A stretch of 64,000 nt of DNA from Lumbricus terrestris (Eukaryota; Annelida; Clitellata; Crassiclitellata; Lumbricidae): positions 6,875,692 through 6,939,691 of the forward strand of contig OX457036.1 of assembly GCA_949752735.1 (NCBI GenBank). Direction: 5' to 3'. A model generated the notes under the pieces. It was not told the DNA's origin and did not search any database. It worked only from the letters and a program-made list of their open reading frames with translations. The translations under genes and the position numbers were made by a program. Shown here piece by piece: positions 11,725 to 22,692 of this stretch (position 1 is its first letter; each line of letters opens with the position of its first letter).

Positions 11725-11990
11725 GAGGGAATGTAGAGCTAGTTTTCATGTTAATCAGTAATTTGGTTTTCTATAACAAGAAGTGCTCAAACTAAAAAAA
11801 AACTTGTGCAAATACGTGATATTTTATCACAACCCAAACCAGTGAAAGCGTCTGTAAGTAGCTAAGCAACATAATATTCGAAGAAACAGATAATGGAAAT
11901 TGAACTGAGCAGCCGAAAGAACTTATAATTATTAGCTGAAACAGATGTTGACGATGGATTGAGAAATGCTAAGTTTGTAAGTGAGGTCAT
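11725..11990. other. Spacer, nothing recognised
   Basis: AT-rich; no open frame or repeat match seen. Confidence 0.4.
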
Positions 11991-11999
11991 CCTATTTTG

Positions 12000-12415
12000 C
12001 CTTCAGGCTTAAAACACAACAATGATACAACCCACAAATCGGTACCATGAACGAAGAGTTGAGTTTGTTATTATAACGCCGGTTGAAATCAAATTAAAGG
12101 TGTCGAAGTTTATTGTAAAACAATTCCTGGTTCCGCCGAGAATTACTGAGCAAAACTTTTTGTCGACGTATGTTAATGGCATGTATTCCACTACAAGCAA
12201 CAACAACTCATACAAGCTGACAAATAGACAGACAGGCACACATGCAGACAGGCAGACAAGCAGACAGGCCAATACAGCTCAATGTGCTGAGTAGGTTGGA
12301 GATCCCTGGTTAGGGTGTCTCGCAGCACAACCACAAAGTCAACTCTCTTCATGTCTTGTGGTGGAATTGCAGGCTGACACCCGACCGACGTCTGAATACC
12401 ATATCCTTTCACTTA
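12000..12415 (+). repeat. Paralogous tract T1, copy 1
   Basis: It parallels 45090-45600 and, in part, 30840-31000. Shared landmarks are TCGACGTATGTTAATGGC, a run of CAGACAG-type units, GGAGATCCCTGG, then GCAGC(A/G)CAACCAC and CAACTCTCTT. Here the GGAGATCCCTGG site is uninterrupted; in the 45-kb copy it holds a hAT-type insertion. It is non-coding by eye. Confidence 0.65.
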
Positions 12416-12815
12416 TATGCGTTTGATAAACCTTTTTCAGTCCTTTGTCACCGTTGGGTGGGACATTCTAAAAATTCCGATTCGATCCTATGGCCCACCG
12501 TGTGCATCATTCAACAACAAATATGGGTCTGTTGTCTATGGCAGTGAGTCAATTGTAATATTTATAGCGGATACGGTATTCGTTGCTAAGGGCCATCAAT
12601 CTCTGACACCACCCCAATGAATAACGGCCATTTTGAAATACCTAACACAAGATTATTTAAGCATAGCCTAAACTTCGCTTTTATCTGCTTAAAACACTTC
12701 CTGATATGTAATGGTTAAGGTTTCTGCTCAGTGGTTTCGCCAAGCCCTTAGTTAAGTTTTTAGTTAAGTCATTAGTTAAGAGTTGTTTTTCTCGTTATAA
12801 ACAGAAATGTCTATT

Positions 12816-13058
12816 GCTTAATATTTTTTCTCTCTCCCTCATCATTTTTTATTCCTACAATTGAATGTTCTGTCATGTTTTTCTTTTATATTTTACATGA
12901 ATTATGGGTGGCCCTATTAGCGGGATTTTCCATCCCTTCTGGGTCTCCCCTTCTTCGCCAAATTATGTTAATGTATTATTCAATGCCATAATTGTATCAT
13001 GTCTGTTTGTTGTTTTGGTTGAGGAAAAAAAATAATAAAAAAAATAAAAAAATAAAAG
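12816..13058 (+). mobile_element. LINE 3'UTR fragment with A-rich tail and target duplication
   Basis: A pyrimidine-rich start (TTTTTTCTCTCTCCCTC) is followed by GGGTGGCCCTATTAGCGGG and a tail of A-rich AATAAAA repeats. TGTCTATT occurs immediately before (12808-12815) and after (13059-13066), a probable 8-bp target-site duplication. It looks like the untranslated tail of a jockey/CR1-like LINE, 5' truncated. Confidence 0.6.
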
Positions 13059-13413
13059 TGTCTATTCCAGGTTTTGAAAACAGCAAAAAGCTTCCGTATA
13101 CCATTAGTCATAGACCTTCTTCCTTTTGTTTAAAGCGTCGTTATTTCTATGAAGCAAGCTGAAATTACTGTTTGGTGAGTAACGTTGATTAGGCCTATTA
13201 CGAATTTTTTAGTGCATGTTCAACACCTCTGAGACCGTTTCAATGAATGATATAAATTGCCTGTAATTTAAAGAACGCGTAGTTTTTGTATACAGCGTAA
13301 TTATAATGGACGATTCTATAATGAAACAGCGTCGTTAAACAGTTTCCTCTAAGGCAGCAGAAAATATTACAGGTCTAATTGTTAACCTTCTCGGTTATTG
13401 CAGGTACACAAAC

Positions 13414-13510
13414 CTCCGCTACTGCAGAATAGGGCCACAATTTTGTTCGAGATATCTCCTGCCAACCCGGCCATAAAGAGTACACTGGTGACATACGCTG
13501 TGGCTGAGAA
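13414..13510 (+). pseudogene. Possible cysteine-rich secreted-peptide exon, frame-broken
   Basis: An acceptor-like TTCTCGGTTATTGCAG precedes sequence with closely spaced cysteine codons in two adjoining frames: RYCRIGPQFC in one, then SCQPGHKEYTGDIRCG and a stop in the next. A one-base shift would be needed to join them. The placement before a leader-like exon at 13755 suggests a cluster of small two-exon genes, but this is conjecture. Confidence 0.25.
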
Positions 13511-13754
13511 ATTGAGATATCGAGAGAAAGAAGTGGCCTTCCTCCAATAATTATGCCTACGCTAAGAAAAAGAAGTTACCATAGTGATTAATGTGACATG
13601 GATAAGCTTATAATTCTTAAAGGACTGATCGTCCTGTACGTTGCAGTTAAACCCTCAACAAATTAATTTTCCAGTCGATCTAAAAAGCCATTGAAGTCAT
13701 GAGCCGTTGAGCAGTTAAACCGTTTGTTGGTCGTCTGTTGCTCAAAAACGATTA

Positions 13755-13829
13755 TGGCAAAGATGCTCTGCGTGGCCCTCCTCCTTTCGCTAGTATTGGG
13801 ACTGGCGATGTCAGAGTGCGATCGTTGAG
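13755..13829 (+). CDS. Signal-peptide-like leader (family B copy 2)
   Basis: ATG at 13755 opens MAKMLCVALLLSLVLGLAMS, then ECDR and a stop. It has a short charged N-terminus, a leucine-rich hydrophobic core and small residues before a plausible cleavage site: a textbook secretory signal. The DNA matches family B (GGCCCTCCTCCTTT, TTGGGACTGGC, CAGAGTGC). The frame stops after 24 codons unless it is spliced, and no strong donor is evident. It may be the first exon of a small secreted protein or a decayed relic. Confidence 0.4.
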
Positions 13830-13984
13830 ATTTTCAGTATTTCCACCATTTATGCGTCGATGAATGTGACAATTAAAACATAAATTATTCTTCCTATATC
13901 TATCTACCAAGCTATCTATTTATCCAGCCTTCTTTGTATTCGTTTTAACGTTGACTCTACTTGTGTCTCCATTGGTATCTCTGT

Positions 13985-14165
13985 ATATATCCCTCTGTCT
14001 CACCCACACACCCATACACACACGCACACGCACACACATGCACGCACGCACGCATACACGCACGCGCGCACATACTTATACGCACGAACATACACACACT
14101 CATACGCACGGCGCACGAACGCACACAAACACGTACGCGCGCACGAATACGTATACTTGGCACAC
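13985..14165. repeat. CA/CGCA-rich microsatellite
   Basis: Imperfect ACAC/CGCACG repeats; open frames in it are low-complexity artefacts. Confidence 0.9.
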
Positions 14166-14169
14166 ACCT

Positions 14170-15020
14170 GTGAAGTATAGCTTTTCGATGTTGTAACAAA
14201 TCCGGAAGATGGAAGAACCGCAGAATTATGAGATTTGGCTTGAGCTTACCACAAATTAAATTACTGATCTTGTCCTGCCCTTAGCTATTATATTATAGCC
14301 TAACATAGTTTTCAGAGTGTCTTTTAACTAAGCGTTTCGTATAGTTTTAAGCTATAATATAGCGCGAAAAAATTATGATAATTATAGAATAAGGCACCCT
14401 TCACTTTACAAGAGCAAAAGAATGAACAGGTCAACCGTTACTGATAATAGTATATACCGTATTAATGACTTTTTTTAACTTATTAGTCGCTTTGAATCAC
14501 TTGCACGGTTAGTCTGGCGTCGCTTTTCTGCTAGCGCGTCAACACGTGACATCTCGTAAAACACAAAATTGTACGTGGACATTACAGAAGTCTATAATAA
14601 TAGGATTGTTTTTAATTTAAGACGATGCACCAACTCTACCGTTGCTCGTACTTCGAAGAACCAGAACAACAAATCAAATCGAATCAAGGAGACAAACTTA
14701 ACAAAATATATTAGTAATGAAACAGTGCTTAGGAAATGATGCTGATAGTTACAATTTGGTTGAACAGGTGACCCGGAAGGGGTCTTGCAACCCGGGCAGA
14801 CGGGCCCACCTAGGCGGTGATACCCTGATGGCCATTATTAAGCCGTCATGGAGTGGTCTTGGCACAAGATGTAATGAGACAAAACAACTTTAAGAAGGAG
14901 ATAGCAAACACCTTAACTAAAAGCAAGGCTACACATTCGAGGATCATATAGGGCCTTTTCTCGAAGTATGATGCACAATTGCACATTATCATGTGCACAG
15001 TTGCATACATACGTGAACAG
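14170..15020. other. Spacer, no recognised gene
   Basis: No domain-bearing frame or clear repeat. Confidence 0.4.
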
Positions 15021-15027
15021 ACTAACA

Positions 15028-15273
15028 TTTGGTCGACTTGTTTCCCGATATCGCAACGATCTATGCAATTTTAATATCATGATGCTGAGTGCGATTTATT
15101 AGAGCGGAGGGGGGGATCCGATTTGACCTGGGTCTATGACAACAGAGGTCGTTACCCTGGGCAGAAATTTGCTCGGCGTATTACAGCACTTAAGAGCTTT
15201 CTTCTTTCGCACTCAGCATCATGATATTAAAATTGCATAAATCGTTGCGATATCGGGAAACAAGTCGACCAAA
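15028..15273. repeat. 67-bp inverted repeat flanking a family A copy
   Basis: The left arm at 15028-15094 (from TTTGGTCGACTTG to TGAGTGCGA) is repeated inverted at 15207-15273 with one mismatch. The 112-bp spacer holds a family A repeat. The arms are almost identical, so the structure is recent. Confidence 0.93.
15113..15206 (-). repeat. Family A dispersed repeat, copy 3
   Basis: Core GATCCGATTTGACC and CAGCACTTAAGAGC are present. It sits between the two arms of the 15028-15273 inverted repeat. Confidence 0.8.
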
Positions 15274-15358
15274 AGTCGCGAGCTAAAGAAAGACAATTAA
15301 ATTTTGACTCGAAGCATTAAATACATTCTTTATTGGGTCTGATGTCCTGGGCATGACG

Positions 15359-16878
15359 TTAACCTTCATCCTACCAACACATTTTACATACGTTGTTTAC
15401 CAACTGGGGTCCGAACGGACCCCAAACATATATACATGCATACTTGTATATATACGCACAAACACACATATATAATTGCATGTATGTATGTATATGTAGC
15501 CTATGCATGTATGTATGCATGTCTGTATAAATGTATGTATGTACGTTTGCAGGTAAGTATGTATGCATGCAGTGGTGTATGTATGTATAATATGCATGTA
15601 TATGTAATATTATGTATGTGCCTGTGAATGTATGTATGCATGTACGTATGTATGCATGTATGCATGTATATGTATCATACATACAATGCATACATACATA
15701 CATACATAATGTATATATGTATGCACATACGAACATACATACCCCTGCATGTATTGTATGTATGTGGGTACTGTATGTATTGTATGTATGTGCCATACAT
15801 ACAATACATACATACATGACATTGTATGCATATATGCATGTATAATACATACATATATACATACCTACATACATACATACGTACATACATACATACATAC
15901 ATACATACGTACATACATTATGTATGTTTGTATGATGAAGAATGTATGCATGTATTGTATGCATGTATTGTATGTATGTATGTATGTATGTATGCATGTA
16001 TGTATGTATGTATGTATGTATGTATGTGTGTATGTATTTATGCATGCATATATGTAATTATGTATGTATATATGTAAGCAGTATGTATTCATGAATGTCT
16101 ATGTATGTGCATATGTGTGAATACCCAAATGTATGCATATACGTACGTATGTATGCAAGCACGTTTGCACATACATGCATACATACATACATGCATACAA
16201 ACACACACATACATACAAACATACATACATTCATGCATACATCAATATACATACATACATGATGAGCAAACAATTGTCAAACATGCAGGTATTCGTGCAT
16301 GTATGTATGTATGTATGTATGTATGTATGTATGTATGTATGCTTGTATGTATGCTTGCATGTGTGTGCATATTTGCATGTATTCGTGTCTGAATATATGT
16401 TAGTATTCAGCATGCATATATGCATGCATGTAGTTTTGCTTTTATGTACATACATTGTGATATATGAATGTGTGCATTTATGTTTGTATGTATGCTTGTG
16501 TGTATGTTTGTATGTATGTATGCATGTATTTTTGGGTTATGCATATAAATAACATTACCTTGACGAATTGTCCTTTGAAAAACAGTCCTAGAACCCAAAT
16601 CTTGTGGTGCAGAGTTGCAGAAATCCAGCTCTACATTATCCAAAAAGCTCATGCGTAAGCTGTTTTACGCTGGGGTCCGTTCGGACCCCAACAGAAAAAA
16701 AATTATTAAAAATTCAAAATAATTTTTTTTCAAAAAAGTATCTACAGCATTTCATGTAGGACAGACCTATGGACAAATTCATAAAATGCCGACTCTTAAT
16801 CATTTATCGAAAAAAAGTTGCACAGCAGTTTATGTGCTTGGGGTCCGAACGGACCCCACTTGGTAGGATGAGGGTTAA
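15359..16878. mobile_element. Non-autonomous piggyBac-type element, 1.52 kb
   Basis: TTAA occurs at both ends (15359-15362 and 16875-16878). Termini are CCTTCATCCTACCAA and the inverse of CCCTCATCCTACCAA, 14 of 15 matching. Each end also carries a subterminal palindrome GGGGTCC...GGACCCC (left near 15405; right near 16673 and 16840). No transposase; the interior (15430-16540) is mostly GTAT/ATAC microsatellite. The flanks join to match the uninterrupted paralogous sequence near 46428-46455, confirming a precise TTAA insertion. Confidence 0.92.
15430..16540. repeat. GTAT/ATAC microsatellite interior
   Basis: About 1.1 kb of imperfect GTAT and ATAC repeats that switch strand several times, giving local hairpins. 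Open frames on either strand (CMYVCMYV or YIHTYIHT) are artefacts. It is carried inside the piggyBac-type element. Confidence 0.95.
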
Positions 16879-17340
16879 ACTGCATCCATCCTCCGCCACA
16901 GGGAACCAACAATGTCCCTGCGCCGGTCCTAAGCCCGGACAAAAGGAGGAAGGTTTGCCAGATGGGTGGCGATACGCTGGCAGTAAAAGACCAATACGAT
17001 TGAAATCCGCAAAAACCACGACACAAGGGACATAGCGACCCAGATGCTCCAAGGTGTCATGATGTGGGGCAGACATGCACAGGCCGGTCAGAACAGACCG
17101 GTGGAGAGAGTCGGAGGAGAGAGCATGGGACACATACGGGCATTGACCCAGGTTGTCCTTCATGCCTCTCTCCCAATATTCTCTTCAATCAGACAAGGTG
17201 GTCCTGCTGCTCCAAGATGTTAATGGTGTGGAGCAGACCTGCTGACCGGACCGGTTGAAGCTGAGTAACATGACGCGAGACAGACTCAGACAGAGAGTGG
17301 CGTCGGACTCCTACGGGCACTGTGCCTAGGGATATTCATA
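16879..17340 (+). pseudogene. RTE-type 3' region, split by the piggyBac-type element
   Basis: It parallels 45952-46450 on the opposite strand. Landmarks are CTGCATCCATCCTC, GCCACAGGGAACCAACAA, GGTCCTAAGCCCGGACAAAA, then coding-like DRWRESEERAWDTYGH and TRDRLRQRVASDSYGH. The last resembles the C-terminus of the RTE fragment at 28.3 kb (EASDTYGR). A short left part (about 15340-15358) lies before the inserted element. Assignment to RTE rests on the 3' coding motif and the ATC tail of the 46-kb copy. Confidence 0.55.
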
Positions 17341-17369
17341 ATAATTATATATTATTGGGTCTGACAGTA

Positions 17370-17445
17370 ATCATTCAGTCAGAAATTTATACAGCGCCCC
17401 TTCAGAGAAAAACTACCTAGAGGCGCTCCCGACTCCAGCTCCCGT
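17370..17445 (-). repeat. SINE/L2 3' tail fragment
   Basis: AATTTATACAGCGCCCCTTC and GAGGCGCTCCCGACTCC are the inverse of the shared SINE/L2 tail. Too short to say which element it came from. Confidence 0.6.
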
Positions 17446-17449
17446 ATGT

Positions 17450-18900
17450 ATGACGTTGCATGTATTATTTTATGCCTGTATGTAGACTATAATAATTATT
17501 GTAGATTGTTGGAGTTATGAAAGCCACGACGTGCAAATTTATATGACCGACTGTTTATTTATTACCATAGACTAGTCCATGGGGGTGGGGGTAACGCTTT
17601 TGTTAACACACGCTAGCATGGAGAGCGAGATGTACCGAGATCGTGCCCCGTAAAGTGGACGTGCTTTGTAGGCTGCTATAAGCGCCGTGTATTGCAGGCC
17701 AGACCTTCTGCGGTGAATTTTATGAGAATTCAAAATGTCGCCGTCGGACAAATAAATAGTAGCCAAAATAGGACGAGGTCGCGATGACGATATTTTAAGT
17801 CGCGAGCGCTTTCAAAAGTAGCCCAACACGTGCTTTCATGACGACCTGGCAGGCATGATGTGGTAGCATTCTTCATCCACCTGGCAGCGCAGTAAAACTG
17901 CCAAACATTTTCGGTTGTTTATAGACTTTGATGCCATAATATTATTAAGAACTTAAACTCTAGGCTTGCTGGCTGATTGTCCTGTCCTGTCCTCAACTAT
18001 TATCGATACGAGGTTTGGACGTGCCATGTAATTAAAAAGTCATAATCAGTGTGCATTGGACTTCGGATGAAGTAATTTTACATAATATTAGGTGACTTTT
18101 TTAGTCCAAACTTTAGGTTCTTTCAAAGTAATTGATTAAAGGATTTCGAATATATTTGATTTTTCATAAATATACATTTATTTTAAAATGTGATGGGTTG
18201 AAGTATATTTTTGAGTGTGCACCATAGATCTAATACCCTGAAGAGAAGTCGGTCAGCACGGACACAGAATGGCTTCCCGCAATCCTCGTCAAAGGTAGAT
18301 TCGGTCCTTCGTTCTCCAGGAGTACGTGATGACCGCCATGGTTGGGTGCCAAACAGTTAAATTCTATTTCCATTATTTTGACCATCAGTTCACCCTAATC
18401 ATATCGCGTTCGTCATTATGAGTTCGAATTAATAATAATTATTATTTAGAATTTCATATCTATGTAGGGCGTGTATAACTGTATATAAGTATCATTATAT
18501 ATTAAAAACAATCGGCTCCACGGCTTTCGTTACTCCGCACTGTTTGTATCCAAGGATTGTTTATACGCAAGACTGAAATCTACTTATTTAATATCGTTGT
18601 ACAAGTTGTTAAACGATGTTCGGGACTCCGTCAATTTTCACATCTTTTTTACAAAATAAAAGCATTCAACTCATAACATTTGCTAAGGTAGATTGACGAA
18701 CAATTATGTTTACAAATTTAAACTAGGACACCAAATGGCAATTATAGTTATAAATGTTCAATGCATATAATTCTAACTTCAGATACTAAGTACTACATGT
18801 AACTACATCGTGCGACAAAGCATAATAGGTCAGGTTAAAGAATTCTCATACACCTTCATATACGGAAGCTGGAATCTATATAAACATGAAAACATTTAAA
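17450..18900. other. Spacer, no recognised gene
   Basis: 1.45 kb without a domain-bearing frame or recognised repeat, except a short patch near 18320 (AGTACGTGATGACCGCCATGG) that resembles 20430 (GATGACCGCC). Confidence 0.4.
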
Positions 18901-18902
18901 AA

Positions 18903-18997
18903 GCTCTAAAGTGCTGTAATACGCCGAGCAAATTTATGGCTAGGGTAACGACCTCTGTTGTCATAGACCCTGGTCAAATCGGATCCATCCATCCATA
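18903..18997 (+). repeat. Family A dispersed repeat, copy 4
   Basis: It reads CTCTAAAGTGCTGTAATACG through ATCGGATCCATCCATCC, ending in the CATC tail. Confidence 0.8.
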
Positions 18998-19192
18998 TAA
19001 TAAACATTTGATAGGAGAACCACAACCATTGGTTACTATGTTTCTCCCAGATTCCGATGACATTGAAACTGCTCGCCCTGCCAGACATTGTATCTTGTAT
19101 GGATAATATCTTCTGCTTCTATATCAAATAGATGCATGACGTTTTAAGGGTATGTTATTTCGATCAAACAAATGTGTGATAAGTTTTCATCG

Positions 19193-19480
19193 TTTCATTC
19201 ATTCATTCATTCATTCATTCATTCATTCATTCATTCATTCATTCATTCACTCATTCATTCCGAAATCTTTTATAGCGCCCCTTCAAGAAACCTACTCAGA
19301 GGCGCTCCCAGCCCAGCCACAGCTAAAAAATGTGCCTTGAGCAACTGGTAGAAAGCAGGCAAATTATTTCGAGGTAGTAAGGGTAGTGCAAGCTTTGGGT
19401 GCAAGTGTACTGCCATGAGAGAACAAATAGGTCAACTTGTTAGAAACTGCGTCGGAAAAGTTAATATAAATAGTTTGAAA
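19193..19480 (-). repeat. (ATTC)n plus LINE/SINE 3' tail, minus strand
   Basis: ATTC repeats (19193-19260) adjoin TTTTATAGCGCCCCTTC and CAGAGGCGCTCCCAGCC, the inverse of the shared tail. The following 150 bp looks like degraded LINE 3' sequence. The microsatellite again sits exactly at a retroelement 3' end. Confidence 0.65.
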
Positions 19481-19743
19481 ATTATGTCTCACTTTTTTAT
19501 TGAAACTTTCATTCGCTAAAGATTAGAAAGTGTAGGCCGGAATGTGTCCACAGTGTAACCGCAATCGTAATCGTAATCGTAATCTCGAGATTTCTGTAGA
19601 ACCCGTACAAGTGAAGTCGTGGGAACCAGCTTGTTCATAGGCGCTCAATCAAAACAAAATCCATAGTTCAGCGGCAAAAGCGTCTTCCATGGACAGAAAT
19701 TGTATCTCAATTTAGGACTGTAAGCTTTTTTTGCTTGTTACAA

Positions 19744-19842
19744 TGTTTAACGACACTGCCATATTTAAGATGATTAGTGTCGCCCTCCTCCTTTATCCAA
19801 GCTTGAGACTGGCACTGGCAGAGAACAACCAGTGTCGAGGTA
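19744..19842 (+). CDS. Signal-peptide-like first exon (family B copy 3)
   Basis: ATG at 19744 (or the internal ATG at 19771) opens a frame ending ISVALLLYPSLRLALAENNQ, a hydrophobic leader with a plausible cleavage after ALA, then CR. It runs into a consensus donor CGAG|GTAAGC at about 19841. The DNA is a family B repeat. A downstream exon was not identified, so the gene, if any, is unknown. The donor makes this copy the best candidate for an expressed leader exon. Confidence 0.35.
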
Positions 19843-19959
19843 AGCCTGTTAACACTGCATTAAACTAGGTTAAAGTAATTTGATATTAAGATGAGAATAA
19901 TTTTCAGCTGGACTTAGATATTATTACAGTCATGATTTATCTGTTTAAATTCTATCATA

Positions 19960-20262
19960 CATGGGCGGAGGTCTAGGGGGACAGAGGGGACGGTCCCTCC
20001 CAATGGAAGTGTTGGGGAGACGGCCCATGCATTTGTCCCCCCAAGCGTTGAGCGTCAAGGCTAAAAAAGTCATCAACTTTTTTGGCGGCGAAAATAGAGA
20101 ATTTCGTGGAGATTTGGCCGGATGACTGAAAAAAAGTCATCTCAACTTTTTTTGGCGGCGAAAATAATTTTTTTCGAGATTTCGCCGGTGGTCAGAAATT
20201 TTGGGGAAAATCTCGCGTCTTTCCGCCCCCCCCCCAATTCTCGGCCCAGGTATCCGCCTATG
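19960..20262. mobile_element. hAT-type MITE, 303 bp
   Basis: Termini CATGGGCGGAGGTCT and the inverse of CATAGGCGGATACCT are flanked by 8-bp duplications CTATCATA (19952-19959) and CTATCATG (20263-20270), one mismatch. Inside are two copies of an AAAAGTCATC...TTTTTTGGCGGCGAAAAT module and G/C homopolymers. Confidence 0.8.
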
Positions 20263-20270
20263 CTATCATG

Positions 20271-20925
20271 TAAATAAAAGTTCAATAATTTCATCACGTG
20301 AAGGGATTTAATAGGAGTCATATTGTTTTTATTGTTATAGAGTTACAGTTGCACTCTGGCACGAAGAGCCTTCCCATACCTTTGATTCATATTTTCGTTC
20401 GTCAGATGGCGATAGTGCAATGTGCAGGAGAACCTGATGACCGCCTTTCTTAAATGCTAAATTGCAATAACTTTTGATCATCCGTGAAAAATGTTGCTTG
20501 AAATCGTTTTGCGTTTATGTCATCTTGAATCAAAAACAATTATTTCTAAGAGCAGTTTATTTTTTATTAATTCCATTCAGTGCAAAGTGATATTAACGAA
20601 AACTTCTGCGATCATCTTGTCTGGTTCCTTGTAATATTCATTAATTTCGGTATCGACAATGATGCAATTCATTTAACTTCCTCATACGACAAAAATAAAA
20701 ATATGGTTGTTCTAATTTTGGCCGCAGCCTTATCGGTTCTAAAACACCCTCAGAAAAGACAACGGTCGCCGATATTATATCTTTGATTTCAACCAATTAA
20801 AAGCCGACATTTCGCTATTTTAAAACATTCGCGCAGTTTCTGCCACCACGAAATGAACCAACCTCCAATGCAAGCAATTTGAATAATTTCGGCTTACATG
20901 AATAATTCCGCTTCTGGTTAAACTC
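20271..20925. other. Spacer, no recognised gene
   Basis: AT-rich; no recognised domain. It contains GATGACCGCC-type similarity to 18320. Confidence 0.35.
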
Positions 20926-20929
20926 AGTC

Positions 20930-20968
20930 AATGCCAGTCCCAAGACTGAATAAAGGGAGCTGACGCAA
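20930..20968 (-). repeat. Family B fragment, copy 4
   Basis: AATGCCAGTCCCAAGACTGA then ATAAAGGGAG; degraded partial copy just upstream of the Olig relic. Confidence 0.5.
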
Positions 20969-20969
20969 A

Positions 20970-21400
20970 TAACACAGTCGACGAATGAGGATTCAACATC
21001 GTCCCGGACTCCTGCTGCCTGGATTCATCCAACAAGCAGAACGGACGCGAGTCCGAATCAACGGACCGTGTCCAATTCGGTAGAGTTGAGTCACACGGCT
21101 GCGTTTGAGGATCAACAGCCGTGAACGGATGTATGACCTGACCTCTGCCATCGATGCACTGCGTGAGTTAATGCCCTGCCGGAAAAGTTCATCAGTGAGA
21201 AAGATATCGAAGATTGCCACTCTTCTGCTGCACGCATGGAACTACATTCTCATGTTGTCCAATAATATTATCTCGACGAAATGCAAAGGGTGGTTGACGA
21301 TATCATCCTGGGAAGGACGACCGTAAAGCATTACATCCAGTGAGAATAAGACATCCAGATCATCTCACGTTTTTGCGGAATATTTTGGATCCTGGAATGA
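20970..21400 (+). pseudogene. Olig-like bHLH pseudogene, array unit 1
   Basis: One frame from 21105 encodes [12 protein letters not shown], then [22 protein letters not shown] and NYILMLSN: the basic region, helix 1, loop and helix 2 of Olig-family bHLH factors. The basic region has lost two residues compared with the 53.1-kb copy (RERNRMYDL), the loop and helix 2 have changes, and the frame shifts after ILMLSNN. Nucleotide similarity to the 53.1-kb copy extends about 130 bp upstream (ACACAGTCGACG) and several hundred bp downstream, so it is a segmental copy, not a retrocopy of the coding part alone. Confidence 0.75.
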
Positions 21401-21960
21401 TTCTGCAGTTGGCCGACATTTCGCGCGCGATGGCTCATGCACTTCCTCCTTATTTGGATCCGATATAACCACGAACACCAAAGGTGGATCTGTATCAACC
21501 TCAGTTAGATCTATGTCTGCGGTCATTCCATGGGGACCCAAGGTCATTTGAGTTGACCCAATGTCACTTCAGATGCACCCGAGGTCACTTCAGGGGATCC
21601 ACGGTCGCGTGAAGTAGATCGAATGCTTTGTCAATTAATTTATAGGGTGCTTATTATACTAATCCAATGAATCACTAGAGCACCGTATACATGTACATCA
21701 ACAGCGCGTCATCTAGATTCTAGCCTGCTCTGTTCGCTCACATGTCAACTTGTGCACATTCTGCACCATGATCAGCCACTAAGTTCGCCCCAGGTAGACT
21801 ACTTCAACTCCACAATATCTCGGATCTATCCGCCAACTCTCAGGTAGATGGTTTTTTTCTGTGAAAACCGGTAAAATCAATCAAGAAACGCCTACATCGG
21901 AAGAAAATATATACAGACTTCCGCTGCTCATACGTCACATCCGGCTGCGCTCTTTCGATC
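21401..21960 (+). repeat. Olig-downstream block, unit 1
   Basis: It contains CCTGGAATGATTCTG, repeated GGTCACTTCAG-type phrases, CATCAACAGCGCGTCATC and CATACGTCACATCCGGCTG. The same order occurs at 36.45-37.0 kb, and parts occur at 53.4-53.7 and 54.7 kb. No coding frame. Confidence 0.6.
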
Positions 21961-21972
21961 TCTGCCAAATTC

Positions 21973-22024
21973 GTGTGTGTGTTTGTGTGTGTGTGTTTGT
22001 GTGTGTTCGTGTGTGTGTGCGTGT

Positions 22025-22056
<32 letters not shown>

Positions 22057-22068
22057 TTGTGTGTGTAA
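21973..22068. repeat. (GT)n microsatellite
   Basis: About 95 bp of GT repeats with TTT and CG interruptions. Confidence 0.95.
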
Positions 22069-22334
22069 CGTGTTGCGATCGTTTTCAGGTTTTACGTAAA
22101 TAATCAGCGTTTGTGCACTAAGCGATCGGTACAACACAGCCAGGGATAAATTAATTCCGTTTCTGATCTCACAATTATAAATTATATGCAACTGGTATTG
22201 CTTTTTAAGGGTGTTCATGTAACCTGCAATGCAGCTGCGATCTACTTCCGTTTTCCGTTTTTGTGTGTGTAAATGATCAGGGTTTGTGCACTAAGCGATA
22301 GGAGACAGTGTAAATTAATTCCATTTCTGATCTC

Positions 22335-22338
<4 letters not shown>

Positions 22339-22376
<38 letters not shown>
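22339..22376. repeat. (AT)n microsatellite
   Basis: Pure AT dinucleotide run. Confidence 0.95.
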
Positions 22377-22380
<4 letters not shown>

Positions 22381-22483
22381 CTGATTATTGATTTTTGACG
22401 GTGCTTAGTTTTACGAACCGGATTTTTGACGGTCACATTTGGTACAATCACAGTTTGTCGTTGGAAGAAGTTATATGAATAAT

Positions 22484-22692
22484 TTTAGTGGTGGCGTCGT
22501 TGCCTTGAAGCCGGAAGGTTCGAGGTTCGAATCCACTTCGCCGCGTAGGGACCTTGGGCAAGTCCTTCACTCGCAATTGCTCAGCGCTTCGGCGTGAAAC
22601 TCCGATGCAGTGTCCGCTCTGCATTCGGGAGCGCCTCTGAGTAGAGAGAGCTTGAAGGGGCGCTATAACAAGTGCGCATACAAACAATACAA
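22484..22692 (+). repeat. tRNA-derived SINE, near full length
   Basis: It has a tRNA-like head with the perfect B box GGTTCGAATCC near 22526. A conserved body follows (GGGACCTTGGGCAAGTCC, CAATTGCTCAGCGCTTCGG, GATGCAGTGTCCGCTCTG), then the tail GGGAGCGCCTCTGAGTAG...GAAGGGGCGCTATAA and ACAAACAA repeats. The body resembles many tRNA-SINEs; the tail is shared with the L2-type LINEs here, which would supply reverse transcriptase. Confidence 0.85.

Noticed and set aside
15371..16652. CRISPR-like or tandem-gene array in the GTAT region
   Set aside because: The repeats are simple tetranucleotides without spacers, in a eukaryotic transposon.
22484..22560. A true tRNA gene at the SINE head
   Set aside because: It has a good B box but no acceptor stem or anticodon arm that I can fold, and it is fused to the SINE body and tail.
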